NCBI GenBank assembly: GCA_904419315.1
Contig: CAJFQY010000001.1
Coordinates: 62,001-126,000, forward strand
Direction of reading: 5' to 3'
DNA from: Zongyangia gallinarum
Lineage (GTDB): Bacteria; Bacillota; Clostridia; Oscillospirales; Ruminococcaceae
Length of the DNA stretch: 64,000 nt
Positions 27,444 through 35,784 of the stretch are shown here, piece after piece. How positions within the stretch are numbered: position 1 is the first letter of the stretch; the number at the start of each line of letters is the position of its first letter. The position numbers and the translations under genes are program-made. The notes beneath the pieces were generated by a model, which did not search any database, had not been told where the DNA came from, and saw only the letters and a program-made list of their open reading frames with translations.

Positions 27444-29066
27444 ATGAGAATGACAGGTGCCGCGGCTATGGTAAAATGTTTGGAGAACGAGGGCGTATCT
27501 GTCGTATTCGGCTATCCAGGGGCCACCATCTGCCCGTTTTACGACAGCCTGTCCCATTCCTCGGTCCGCCATGTGCTGGTGCGGCAGGAGCAGAATGCGG
27601 GACATGGGGCCAGCGGCTATGCCCGCATTTCTGGAAAGGTGGGGGTGTGCGCCGTCACCTCCGGGCCCGGAGCCACCAACCTGATTACCGCCCTGGCCAC
27701 CGCCTATATGGATTCTATCCCTATGGTGGCCATTACCGGCCAGGTGCAGAGCGACCTTTTGGGCCGGGATGTGTTCCAGGAGGCTGACATTACCGGCGCG
27801 GCGGAACCTTTTGTGAAACATAGCTACCTGATTAAGGACGCCACCCAGATCCCACGGATTTTCAAGGAGGCTTTTTATATCGCTTCCACCGGGCGGCCGG
27901 GGCCGGTGCTCATCGATGTGCCCATCGACATCCAGAATACAGAAATTGAATTTTCCTACCCCTCCGGCGTCAGCATCCGGGGGTATAAACCCAACACCAA
28001 AGGGCACATTGTCCAGATGAAACGGGTGGTGGACGCCATTATCCACAGCGAGCGGCCGGTCATCTGTGCCGGCGGCGGGGTGATTGCGGCCGGCGCCAAG
28101 CGGGAGCTGCGGGAATACGCGGAGAAGTGCGGGATCCCGGTGGTGTCCACCATGATGGGCATCGGGGTCATGGCCTCCGGCCATCCCCTCTACCTTGGGA
28201 TGCTGGGAACCCATGGCACCTGGGCGGCCAACCGGGCCATTGACGCCTCCGACCTATTGATTATCATCGGCGCCCGGGTGGGGGACCGGGCGGTAGCCAC
28301 CCCCGGCGTTTTGGAAAAGCGGACCCGGGTGATCCATATCGATATCGACCCGGCGGAGATCGGGAAAAATATGGGCACCGCCATCCCCCTGGTAGGAGAT
28401 GCCAAGCACATCCTCCACCACCTCTACGACATGACGCCGGGCACCGACTTTTCCCAGTGGCTGGTCCAGGTCCGCCAGTGGCGGGAGGAGGTTTCCTTCG
28501 ACCTGGAGGACCGGGAGGGATATATCAATCCCCGGCAGCTGATTCGCCAGCTTTCCGCCGCCCTGCCCGATGACGCGGTGGTGGTCTCCGATGTGGGACA
28601 AAACCAGATTTGGACGGCCAACAACATCAATGTCCGGCCGGGAGGCCGTTTCCTCACCACAGGGGGGATGGGCACCATGGGCTATTCTCTGCCGGCGGCA
28701 GTCGGGGCCCAATTTGCCGACCCGGGCCGGGCGGTAGTGGCGGTCTGCGGAGACGGCGCCTTTCAGATGCAGATGATGGAGCTGGCCACCATCTGCCAGG
28801 AGAATCTGTCGGTAAAGGTTATCCTGATGAAAAACGGCAGCCTGGGGATGATCCGGGAGCTGCAAAAGAATTTATACCATGGTAACTATATGGCTGTAGG
28901 GCTGGAGGGCGGACCGGATTACATCAAGATTGCGGGAGCCTATGGCATAAAAGCCGCCAGTATCCGGGAGCAGAGCCAGGCGGAAGAGGCCATCCAGGAG
29001 ATGCTTCGCCATCCGGGCCCCTATCTGCTTCAGTGCCTGGTCCGGCCGGACGAGCCTTCACGATAA
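27444..29066 (+). CDS. ilvB: Acetolactate synthase, large (catalytic) subunit
   Basis: This TPP-dependent enzyme makes acetolactate or acetohydroxybutyrate, the first common step to Val, Leu and Ile. It has 540 residues. The catalytic Glu is in HVLVRQEQNAGHGASGYAR, the FAD/central domain has GARVGDRAVATPGV, and the TPP motif runs from CGDGAFQMQMMELATI to VILMKNGSLG. The start ATG 27444 follows AGAGAGGAATTG; the upstream open frame lacks a site. ilvN follows after 19 bases. Confidence 0.95.
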   Translation: MRMTGAAAMVKCLENEGVSVVFGYPGATICPFYDSLSHSSVRHVLVRQEQNAGHGASGYARISGKVGVCAVTSGPGATNLITALATAYMDSIPMVAITGQVQSDLLGRDVFQEADITGAAEPFVKHSYLIKDATQIPRIFKEAFYIASTGRPGPVLIDVPIDIQNTEIEFSYPSGVSIRGYKPNTKGHIVQMKRVVDAIIHSERPVICAGGGVIAAGAKRELREYAEKCGIPVVSTMMGIGVMASGHPLYLGMLGTHGTWAANRAIDASDLLIIIGARVGDRAVATPGVLEKRTRVIHIDIDPAEIGKNMGTAIPLVGDAKHILHHLYDMTPGTDFSQWLVQVRQWREEVSFDLEDREGYINPRQLIRQLSAALPDDAVVVSDVGQNQIWTANNINVRPGGRFLTTGGMGTMGYSLPAAVGAQFADPGRAVVAVCGDGAFQMQMMELATICQENLSVKVILMKNGSLGMIRELQKNLYHGNYMAVGLEGGPDYIKIAGAYGIKAASIREQSQAEEAIQEMLRHPGPYLLQCLVRPDEPSR

Positions 29067-29085
29067 AGAAAGGACGGAAGAGAAG

Positions 29086-29580
29086 ATGAAGCATACCATT
29101 TCGGTCCTGGTGGAAAACCACTCCGGCGTCCTTTCCCGGGTGTCGGGGCTGTTTTCCCGGCGGGGCTTTAACATTGACAGCCTGGCGGTGGGAATCACCG
29201 AAGACCCCACCATTTCCCGGATGACCATCGTGGTGGAGGGAAACGACTACACGGTGGAGCAGGTGGAAAAGCAGCTCAATAAGCTCATCGACGTTATCAA
29301 GGTCCGCACCATCCCCGAGGAGGAGCTGGTGACCCGGGAGCTGGTCCTTTTTAAGATCCAGACCGAGATTTCCCAGCGCAGCGAGGTAATGGACCTGTGC
29401 AGGATTATGGGGGCCAAGATCATCGACATCTCCCGTTCTACCCTGACGGTGGAGATGACCGACACCGCCGAGCAAATCGCCCTGCTGGAGGATCTGCTCA
29501 CCCCCTACCGCATCCTGGAGGTGGCCCGCACCGGCCTGATCGCCGTGCAGAAAGGGGCACTGACCATCAACAAAAAATAA
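29086..29580 (+). CDS. ilvN: Acetolactate synthase, small (regulatory) subunit
   Basis: A 164-residue regulatory subunit carrying valine feedback control. The N-terminal ACT domain has ISVLVENHSGVLSRVSGLFS and RRGFNIDSLAVG. The second domain (REVMD-type, here RSEVMDLCRIMGAKIIDIS) is typical of IlvN/IlvH. It is cotranscribed with ilvB and ends at a terminator. Confidence 0.95.
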   Translation: MKHTISVLVENHSGVLSRVSGLFSRRGFNIDSLAVGITEDPTISRMTIVVEGNDYTVEQVEKQLNKLIDVIKVRTIPEEELVTRELVLFKIQTEISQRSEVMDLCRIMGAKIIDISRSTLTVEMTDTAEQIALLEDLLTPYRILEVARTGLIAVQKGALTINKK

Positions 29581-29596
29581 GCGCCGTTTTCAGAGC

Positions 29597-29630
29597 AAAA
29601 AAACCGTGCCTTCCCGGGCACGGTTTTTTT
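29597..29630. terminator. Terminator between ilvN and the convergent membrane-protein gene
   Basis: AAAAAAACCGTGCC pairs with GGCACGGTTTTTTT; A- and T-runs on both sides suggest bidirectional use. Confidence 0.9.
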
Positions 29631-30084
29631 ATTCGTCGGATAAAGTTTGCGAGAGGGCAACAATTTCTGAGAGCTGGCCGGTGTCCTCCACGTCGTAATA
29701 GGTGGTGAGGAAGGAAAGGAAGGGAACGTGATAATACAGGCTAAAGCGGTTGTTCACCTCTGAAATAAATTCCATCCGCCCAGGCGCCTCCACCTCAATA
29801 ATGGTGTTGCCCAGGGTCCTGGTCTCATCCAGGGAGATGTGCCGCTGGAAGGAAAGGGCCTGGATCTCCTCCATCAAGGCGGCCACATGGGCAGGGTCGG
29901 TGACCTCCCAATAGTCATCCCCATGGCGGACCGAAATCCGATAGACGTCGGCAACCCGCAGGGACAGGGCGTCCTCTCCCGAAAGCTGGTCGTCTAAGGC
30001 GTAGGAGATAATGGGAATCAGGGTTAACAAAAGCAGTACGACGGCGGCGATCATCCAAATTTTGCTGCGCGGCTTTTCTGCCAT
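29629..30084 (-). CDS. Single-pass membrane protein of unknown function
   Basis: A 151-residue protein. The start is the ATG of MAEKPRSK, with GGGGAGGG ten bases ahead. A positive N-terminus is followed by one hydrophobic helix (residues ~10-29, IWMIAAVVLLLLTLIPIISY) and an extracellular domain of ~115 residues. The domain (YRISVRHGDDYWEVTDPAHV, EVEAPGRMEFISEVNNRFSL) is strand-rich and unassigned. It has its own promoter. Confidence 0.75.
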   Translation of the reverse strand: MAEKPRSKIWMIAAVVLLLLTLIPIISYALDDQLSGEDALSLRVADVYRISVRHGDDYWEVTDPAHVAALMEEIQALSFQRHISLDETRTLGNTIIEVEAPGRMEFISEVNNRFSLYYHVPFLSFLTTYYDVEDTGQLSEIVALSQTLSDE

Positions 30085-30151
30085 CTCCGTTACCCTCCCC
30101 AATATCACTCCACGAAATGCACCTGTTTTTATCTATTTCGATACTACAACT

Positions 30152-30180
30152 ATTATATTATAAAATAGTAAAGAGTGCAA
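30152..30180 (-). promoter_or_regulatory. SigA-type promoter for the membrane protein at 29629
   Basis: On the minus strand: TTGCAC (30175-30180), 17-base spacer, perfect TATAAT (30152-30157). Confidence 0.75.
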
Positions 30181-30199
30181 CTGGAGAAGAGGGCCGGCG

Positions 30200-30637
30200 T
30201 CAGGAAAAATCAGCCTCCAAGCCGGATTCCTTTTCAAACTGGTCAAAGATAAAGTCGAGCATATCGCTGGACATCTGAAAGGCCTCCTTCACCTTGGAAA
30301 GGGACAGGTCCAGAGGGATGTCGGCGGGATACCGGGTCTCAATGTAGCACCGGTTGAGCTTGGCCGATTGAGAAAGCCACCGGGCAAAGGTCCCGTCCAG
30401 CTTCACCGCCTGTTTGCAAAGCCAGGTCAGGTTGTGACCGTCCACCAGATTGCCGGTGCGGAAGAGGATATAGCCTTTGAGCCCCTTCTCGATGGCCTGT
30501 TGGCAGTGGAAAGCGGAAAGATTGTAGCACCGCTCATTCTGCATCAGCAGTTCAGCGGCGGCCATATCGTCCTCGGCCTGGTTGAACCAGTCGTAATACC
30601 GCCGGGAATCCCGGGGATTAATTCTTCGCCTACCCAT
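30200..30637 (-). CDS. HEPN-domain protein
   Basis: A 145-residue all-helical protein. DWFNQAEDDMAAAELLMQ and CYNLSAFHCQQAIEKGLKGYIL are the signature first helices of the HEPN superfamily, and YIETRYPADIP is the loop that carries the R-x-Y/H active region in HEPN RNases. The start overlaps the upstream nucleotidyltransferase-like gene by 8 bases, so the two are translationally coupled. This is the layout of HEPN-MNT toxin-antitoxin pairs, where HEPN is the RNase toxin. Here the partner looks degenerate, so a toxin role is uncertain. Confidence 0.88.
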   Translation of the reverse strand: MGRRRINPRDSRRYYDWFNQAEDDMAAAELLMQNERCYNLSAFHCQQAIEKGLKGYILFRTGNLVDGHNLTWLCKQAVKLDGTFARWLSQSAKLNRCYIETRYPADIPLDLSLSKVKEAFQMSSDMLDFIFDQFEKESGLEADFS

Positions 30638-30932
30638 CGATCACACTCCCTGTCTGCGCGATCCGCCAGGCAAAGGAACCCTCACAATTTTTCAGATGGT
30701 TCCACTGGGCGGGGGTGTAGATGAGCAGGTCAAAGGGGATATCGCAGTCGATGGTCAGATAGAGCTGGCGCTCTACCTCCGACGGACGCCGGGTGTCCAG
30801 GATGAGACAGAGTTTAAAGGAGGTGGTCTCCCCGGTCACGGCATGCTTTTCGTTGTAAAGGATGATCTGCTCTACCGGATATCTCTGGCGGATACTATCC
30901 GCCACCTGTTGAATGATAGGGCTGCACTGCAT
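30630..30932 (-). CDS. Degenerate minimal nucleotidyltransferase (MNT-like) partner of the HEPN protein
   Basis: A 100-residue protein starting 8 bases after AAGGAG. The frame IIQQVADSIRQRYPVEQIILYNEK has the size and layout of an MNT protein. Where active MNTs have FGSxARG and a D-x-D metal pair, this one has YNEKHAVTGETTSFKLCLIL. The Gly-Ser and both Asp are therefore missing, and catalysis is unlikely. DIPFDLLIYTPAQWNHL matches the next conserved strand. It lies 51 bases after the YfbR-like gene and overlaps HEPN. Confidence 0.75.
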   Translation of the reverse strand: MQCSPIIQQVADSIRQRYPVEQIILYNEKHAVTGETTSFKLCLILDTRRPSEVERQLYLTIDCDIPFDLLIYTPAQWNHLKNCEGSFAWRIAQTGSVIDG

Positions 30933-30983
30933 AGAAAAGACTCCTTTTTAAAAGATGGGGCAGTCTATGCCCGGATGGGGAGG

Positions 30984-31568
30984 TTAATCCAATTCGTCCA
31001 AGGTCAGATAGAATCCTGCCATGAACTCGTCCAAAAAGATGTCGGCCTCCGGAAGTTGATAGGCGCGGATGGCCTTTTCTGTGGAGACCTTGGCCTTGGA
31101 AAATTCAGAGTTGGAGGCTTTTTCCTCCTCTACGCATTTGATCAGGGCGCAGATTTTGTCCGCCGCCTTAACCAACCGGAGCAGGTAGCCATCCTCTTGG
31201 GGCGGGAAGAAGATGGCCTCATAATCGGGGCGCAGATCCTCCGGCAGCATGGAGAGAAGCTTTTTTCCAGCCACCTGCTCCACCTGCTGATAGGCCTGCC
31301 GGATGGCGGGATTATAGTATTTGACGGGGGTGGGCAGATCCCCGGTGAGGATTTCCTCCGCGTCATGGTAGAGGGCCAGGACGGCGGCCCGGTTTCCGTC
31401 CAGGTTTTTGTGAAGCCGCCGGTTGCCGATGACGCACAGGGCGTGGGCGATGACAGCGGCCATGAGGCTGTGTTCGCTGAGGTTTTCCTGGCGGGTGTTG
31501 CGCATGAGGGCCCACCGGTCAATATATTGCATTCGGGAAATCATGGCGAAGAAATTTCCCTTTCCCAT
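30984..31568 (-). CDS. YfbR-like 5'-deoxynucleotidase (HD domain)
   Basis: A 194-residue metal-dependent phosphohydrolase acting on deoxynucleoside 5'-monophosphates. The N-terminal FFAMISRMQYIDRWALMRNT is typical of YfbR. HD-type metal ligands are His in NLSEHSLMAA, His-Asp in ALYHDAEEILTGDLPTPVKY, and an Asp in LVKAADKICALIKC. The ribosome site is weak (AGCAGGCGATC). It may be cotranscribed with the MNT and HEPN genes downstream. Confidence 0.92.
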   Translation of the reverse strand: MGKGNFFAMISRMQYIDRWALMRNTRQENLSEHSLMAAVIAHALCVIGNRRLHKNLDGNRAAVLALYHDAEEILTGDLPTPVKYYNPAIRQAYQQVEQVAGKKLLSMLPEDLRPDYEAIFFPPQEDGYLLRLVKAADKICALIKCVEEEKASNSEFSKAKVSTEKAIRAYQLPEADIFLDEFMAGFYLTLDELD

Positions 31569-31663
31569 AAAGATCGCCTGCTTTCTTTGGAGATTGCTTC
31601 CCGCCGGCCCCCTGCTGGCATGCTGTCGGGGCGGGGCGGAATATGTTGGGTGATATTGTTTTC

Positions 31664-31692
31664 AGTATACCTGATCCCACAGGGGTTTTCCA
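31664..31692 (-). promoter_or_regulatory. Promoter for the YfbR-MNT-HEPN unit
   Basis: On the minus strand: TGGAAA (31687-31692), 17-base spacer, TATACT (31664-31669). Confidence 0.5.
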
Positions 31693-31731
31693 CCGCCGGG
31701 CTTAATTTTTTATGACTTTTTCAGGCCCATG

Positions 31732-31760
31732 CTGACCGGATGGGTAAATTGTGGTATAAT
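31732..31760 (+). promoter_or_regulatory. Promoter for the YfhO-glycosyltransferase operon
   Basis: CTGACC (31732-31737), 17-base spacer, perfect TATAAT (31755-31760), about 115 bases before the start. The rest of the 31569-31875 gap shows only the divergent promoter. Confidence 0.65.
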
Positions 31761-31875
31761 AACCCAGAAGCGGCAGTTTTGCTGCTAAGGCAAAATCAAT
31801 GCCAAAATAAAGAAATACGCATTTTTTCATAGATTTTATGACACTGAGAAAGAAAAGAAACAGGCGGTGAAACCC

Positions 31876-34329
31876 ATGGATTTGGTACAGAGTTTGGAGA
31901 ACGGCTCCACCAAAAAGTATAAACAGGCGTTTTTTCTGGCCCTTCTGACGGCGGCGGTGATGTTTCTGCCCTACGTCATTATGGGCGGCGGATACTTTAC
32001 CTTCTACGGGGATTTTAACGTCCAGCAGATCCCCTTTTATAAGCTGGCCCATGAGGCCATCCGCTCCGGGGATATCTTCTGGAACTGGTATACCGATCTA
32101 GGGGCCAACTTTATCGGCTCCTACAGCTTTTACCTTCTCATGAGCCCCTTTTTCTGGCTGACCCTGCTCTTCCCCACCAGCTTTGTTCCCTACCTGATGG
32201 CGCCTTTGCTGGTGCTGAAATTCGCCTGCGTCTCTCTGACAGGGTACGCTTTTATCTCCCGGTTTGTCCGCAACCAGAATTACGCCCTGGTGGGCGGATT
32301 GCTCTATGCGTTTTCCGGCTTTGGCATCTATAATATCTTTTTTAACCATTTCCATGAGGCCATGGTCTTCTATCCCCTGCTCCTCATCGCCCTGGAGGAG
32401 TTTGTCCTCCACGACCGCAGAGGGGTTTTTGCCCTGGCGGTAGCGGCCAACGCCATTGTCAACTATTGGTTCTTTATCGGGGAAGTAGTCTTTACCATCC
32501 TCTACTTCTTTGTGCGGCTGACAAGCCCCAGTTTCCGGTTGAGCTTTCAGCGGTTCCTCTGGCTCTTTTTCGAGGCGGTGCTGGGGATGGGCCTGGCCCT
32601 CTTTATCTTCCTGCCCTCGGTGCTGGCCATCCTGGGCAACCCCCGCACCGGTACCGACTCCCTCCTCTCGGGGTGGAACCTGTGGCTTTACAGCCATCCC
32701 CAGCGCTACTGCGGGATCATCCAGTCCCTGTTCTTTCCGCCGGATCTGCCTCCCGCCCCCAACTTTTTCCCCGACCACGGCGGGAAATGGTCCTCCCTTT
32801 CGGCATGGCTGCCCTTGTTCAGTATGTCGGGGGTCTTGGCCTACCTGCTCTCGGTGAAGAAAAACTGGCTGAAACGGATGCTCTGCATCTGCCTGGTCAT
32901 GGCTCTGGTGCCTGGCCTCAACGCCCTGTTTATCCTGTTAAATAACTCCTATTATGCCCGGTGGTTTTATATGCCCATCCTCCTGATGGCTTTGGCCTCT
33001 GCCAAGGCTCTGGACAGCCCCCAGGTGGACTTTATGCGTGGGATGAAGTGGACTGGGATCATCTCCCTCATCATCGCCGTTCCGGTGGGGCTCACCCCCC
33101 AGAAGGTGGATGGGGAATGGCGGATCGGCCTTGCCGCTGATGCCGGCCAGTTCTGGGCCTATGTGCTCATGGCGGCGGTCTGCTTTGTGCTGTGCTATCT
33201 GATTATGCATCACTACCGGAAGGATCCCCGATTTATCGCTTTCCTCCTCAGCGGGGTCATGGGGGTAAGCGCCTGCTTCGGAATGATCTATCTGGGCATG
33301 GGCTATTTCAGCTCCAGCAACACAGACCTGATCGAGACCGCCATCAAAGGGCGGGACCAGCTCCAGCTGCCGGAGGATGACGCCTTCTACCGCAGCGATT
33401 TTTACGAGACCACCACCAATCTGGGGATGTTCTGGCATCTGCCCAACATCCAGGCCTTCCACTCCATTGTGCCGGTTTCCCTCATGGAGCTTTACCCGGA
33501 GGTGGGGGTAACCCGGGATGTTTCCTCCAAGCCGGATATCTCCCTGTATGCCCTGCGGGGGCTGCTCTCGGTCAAATATCTTTTTGCCGACCAGGACGCA
33601 GAAGAGGCGCCGGATCTTCCCGGCTTTGAAAAGGTGGACAACCAGTTAGGGCACGATATCTACGAAAACCAGTATTTTGTACCCATGGGCTTTGCCTATG
33701 ATTACTATATCGACGACACCGCTTTTGAGACCTGCACCGAGTCCAAACGCTCCAACCTGCTGATGCAGGCGCTCTACCTGACCGACGAGCAGATCGCGGA
33801 GTATGGGGATATATTGGAGCCGCTGCCCAACAGCGCCTTCCCCGACCTTACCCGGGAACAGTATCTGGAGGACTGCCTGGACCGGCGCTCCATGAGCTGT
33901 GACACCTTTGAAATCGACAACCGCGGCTTTACGGCCACGGCCAATCTGGACAGGGAAAACCTGATGTTCTTCAGCGTCCCCTACGACGACGGATGGAGCG
34001 CCACCGTCAACGGGGAACCGGTGGAAATCGAACAGGTGAGCATTGGCTTTATGGCGGTGAAGGTGCCGGCAGGCCCCTGTGAAATCCGCTTTGAATATGT
34101 GGCGCCAGGGTTGATTCCGGGCCTTGGGGTGACAGGGGCCAGCATCCTGGTGCTGGCGGCCTATCTGCTGTGGGTGCGCCGCAGCAAAAAGCGGGTCTCC
34201 GCCCAGGCGCTGGCAGCGCCCCGGCCGGGGGAAATTATCCCGGCGGCGCAGGACTGGGAAGACCTTTTGGAGGATTGCGATGAAAGAGATTCCGGCGAAG
34301 AGAATCCGCCGGATCAGGAGAAGAAATAA
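31876..34329 (+). CDS. YfhO-family multi-pass membrane glycosyltransferase
   Basis: An 817-residue protein with about a dozen hydrophobic segments and a ~250-residue extracytoplasmic C-terminal region. The YfhO family signature GDFNVQQIPFYKLAHEAIRS follows the first helix, and SPFFWLTLLFP and GLLYAFSGFGIYNIFFNHF match GT-C type loops. The late VPYDDGWSATVNGEPV is a typical YfhO C-terminal motif. The ATG at 31876 is 6 bases after AGGCGGTG. In Bacillus, YfhO works with the lipid-sugar maker CsbB to put GlcNAc on lipoteichoic acid. The glycosyltransferase 18 bases downstream supports the same role here. Confidence 0.9.
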   Translation: MDLVQSLENGSTKKYKQAFFLALLTAAVMFLPYVIMGGGYFTFYGDFNVQQIPFYKLAHEAIRSGDIFWNWYTDLGANFIGSYSFYLLMSPFFWLTLLFPTSFVPYLMAPLLVLKFACVSLTGYAFISRFVRNQNYALVGGLLYAFSGFGIYNIFFNHFHEAMVFYPLLLIALEEFVLHDRRGVFALAVAANAIVNYWFFIGEVVFTILYFFVRLTSPSFRLSFQRFLWLFFEAVLGMGLALFIFLPSVLAILGNPRTGTDSLLSGWNLWLYSHPQRYCGIIQSLFFPPDLPPAPNFFPDHGGKWSSLSAWLPLFSMSGVLAYLLSVKKNWLKRMLCICLVMALVPGLNALFILLNNSYYARWFYMPILLMALASAKALDSPQVDFMRGMKWTGIISLIIAVPVGLTPQKVDGEWRIGLAADAGQFWAYVLMAAVCFVLCYLIMHHYRKDPRFIAFLLSGVMGVSACFGMIYLGMGYFSSSNTDLIETAIKGRDQLQLPEDDAFYRSDFYETTTNLGMFWHLPNIQAFHSIVPVSLMELYPEVGVTRDVSSKPDISLYALRGLLSVKYLFADQDAEEAPDLPGFEKVDNQLGHDIYENQYFVPMGFAYDYYIDDTAFETCTESKRSNLLMQALYLTDEQIAEYGDILEPLPNSAFPDLTREQYLEDCLDRRSMSCDTFEIDNRGFTATANLDRENLMFFSVPYDDGWSATVNGEPVEIEQVSIGFMAVKVPAGPCEIRFEYVAPGLIPGLGVTGASILVLAAYLLWVRRSKKRVSAQALAAPRPGEIIPAAQDWEDLLEDCDERDSGEENPPDQEKK

Positions 34330-34347
34330 AAGAAAGGCGTGAAGAAT

Positions 34348-35298
34348 GTGACAAGCCCGGTACTCTATATTGTGGTGCCCTGCTATAACGAGCAGGAGGT
34401 GCTCCACGAAACGGCCAAACGGCTGACCGCCAAGCTGGAAAGCCTGATGGCCCAGCGGAAAATTTCCGGCGACAGCCGGATGCTCTTTGTCAACGACGGC
34501 AGTAAGGACGCCACCTGGAGCATCATTGAGGAACTGTGTCAGGAAAATAGCTATGTCTGTGGCCTGAAGCTCTCCCGGAACAAGGGGCATCAGAACGCCC
34601 TGCTGGCGGGGCTGATGACCGCCAAAGAGCTGTGTGACTGCGCTATCTCCATGGATGCGGATCTCCAGGACGACATTGAGGCGGTGGACGGCTTCCTGGA
34701 AAAATTCCAGGAAGGCTGCGACGTGGTCTACGGCGTGCGCAGTAAGCGGGATACCGACACCTTCTTTAAACGGAGTACGGCCCGGGGCTTTTACAAATTC
34801 ATGAAGGCCCTTGGGGTGGATATTGTGGAGGATCATGCGGATTACCGCCTCATGAGCCGGCGCGCGCTGGAATCCCTCTCCCAATTTGATGAGGTCAACC
34901 TGTTTCTGCGGGGGATCGTTCCCCTCATCGGCTATCAAAGCGGGATTGTCACCTATGAACGCCACGAACGCTTTGCCGGGGAATCCAAATACCCCCTCAA
35001 AAAGATGATCGCCTTTGCCTTTGATGGAATTACCTCCTTTAGCGTCAAGCCCATCCGGCTCATTGCCACCATCGGCTTTGTCATCTTCTTTGTCTCCATT
35101 CTGGTGCTCCTCTATTCCTTGATCGTGTGGCTGATGGGACATACCGTCCCGGGATGGACCACCCTGGCCGCGTCCATCTGGCTCATCGGCGGCATCCAGC
35201 TGCTCTGTTTGGGTGTCATCGGGGAGTACATAGGCAAAATTTATGGTGAGGTCAAGCATCGGCCTCGGTATATTATCGAAACGTTTTTAAAACAATAG
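34348..35298 (+). CDS. Polyprenyl-phosphate glycosyltransferase (GT2, GtrB/CsbB type)
   Basis: A ~316-residue membrane-anchored GT2 enzyme that would load a sugar onto undecaprenyl phosphate. VLYIVVPCYNEQEVL, VNDGSKDATW, KLSRNKGHQNALLAGL and SMDADLQDD (DxD) form the catalytic domain. Two C-terminal transmembrane helices (IGFVIFFVSILVLLYSLIVW and IWLIGGIQLLCLGVIGEYIG) end in KIYGEVKHRPRYI, the family hallmark. GTG 34348 is preferred over GTG 34339 because AAAGG is 10 bases upstream. It is the second gene of the YfhO operon. No GtrA-type flippase is adjacent. Confidence 0.93.
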   Translation: MTSPVLYIVVPCYNEQEVLHETAKRLTAKLESLMAQRKISGDSRMLFVNDGSKDATWSIIEELCQENSYVCGLKLSRNKGHQNALLAGLMTAKELCDCAISMDADLQDDIEAVDGFLEKFQEGCDVVYGVRSKRDTDTFFKRSTARGFYKFMKALGVDIVEDHADYRLMSRRALESLSQFDEVNLFLRGIVPLIGYQSGIVTYERHERFAGESKYPLKKMIAFAFDGITSFSVKPIRLIATIGFVIFFVSILVLLYSLIVWLMGHTVPGWTTLAASIWLIGGIQLLCLGVIGEYIGKIYGEVKHRPRYIIETFLKQ

Positions 35299-35305
35299 AC
35301 CAACG

Positions 35306-35343
35306 AAAAAAGGGCGGCGGACTCATGGTCCGCCGCCCTTTTT
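35306..35343 (+). terminator. Terminator after the glycosyltransferase
   Basis: AAAAAGGGCGGCGGAC pairs with GTCCGCCGCCCTTTTT around a short loop, 10 bases after the stop. Confidence 0.92.
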
Positions 35344-35402
35344 ACACGAACAACGACATCATATTGACATCGTTTTATAACAGAAATATAATAGATTCGA
35401 TA

Positions 35403-35654
35403 TCATAAAAAACGCAACTGCTGCTGGTTTAGCCACTGCAATCCGGCAACCTCTAGCGTTTTATTATAGGAGCACAGCAAATCTTCGATGACCTCATAAA
35501 AATGTATGGTCGATAGTTCCAACTCATTGAATCGCTGTGCAATTTTTTCCGCCATCTGGCGGTTGGGAAAAAGGCCCTCAACTTTCTCACCGGTTACTGC
35601 ATGAATGCTAAAGCAACCGTTGGATGGGCTTTTCACCACGTAGTACCTGTTCAT
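35403..35654 (-). CDS. Small protein of unknown function (possibly DUF6514-like)
   Basis: An 83-residue soluble protein. The ATG is 10 bases after AAAGGAG. The sequence YYVVKSPSNGCFSIHAVTGEK, then GLFPNRQMAEKIAQRFNELE and LSTIHFYEVIEDLL, resembles small Oscillospiraceae proteins annotated DUF6514 as I remember them; this is a weak assignment. It is transcribed divergently from the S24-type repressor 130 bases away, from a near-consensus promoter, which makes regulation by that repressor plausible. Confidence 0.75.
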   Translation of the reverse strand: MNRYYVVKSPSNGCFSIHAVTGEKVEGLFPNRQMAEKIAQRFNELELSTIHFYEVIEDLLCSYNKTLEVAGLQWLNQQQLRFL

Positions 35655-35688
35655 CCCATGGCAACTCCTTTACAATTTGTATATTTTG

Positions 35689-35716
35689 ATTATAAAGAAA
35701 CGGTTGGTATTGTCAA
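35689..35716 (-). promoter_or_regulatory. SigA-type promoter for the small protein at 35403
   Basis: On the minus strand: perfect TTGACA (35711-35716), 16-base spacer, perfect TATAAT (35689-35694). Confidence 0.85.
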
Positions 35717-35784
35717 GGGCTGTTTGTGAAAAACAAAAGAAATATAGGGATTTTTTACCATAAACGGATAATTGAGGAGGGATT

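Noticed and set aside
33646..35259. A 537-codon minus-strand frame opposite the YfhO and GT2 genes
   Set aside because: Shadow frame; the plus-strand proteins have clear motifs and membrane patterns.
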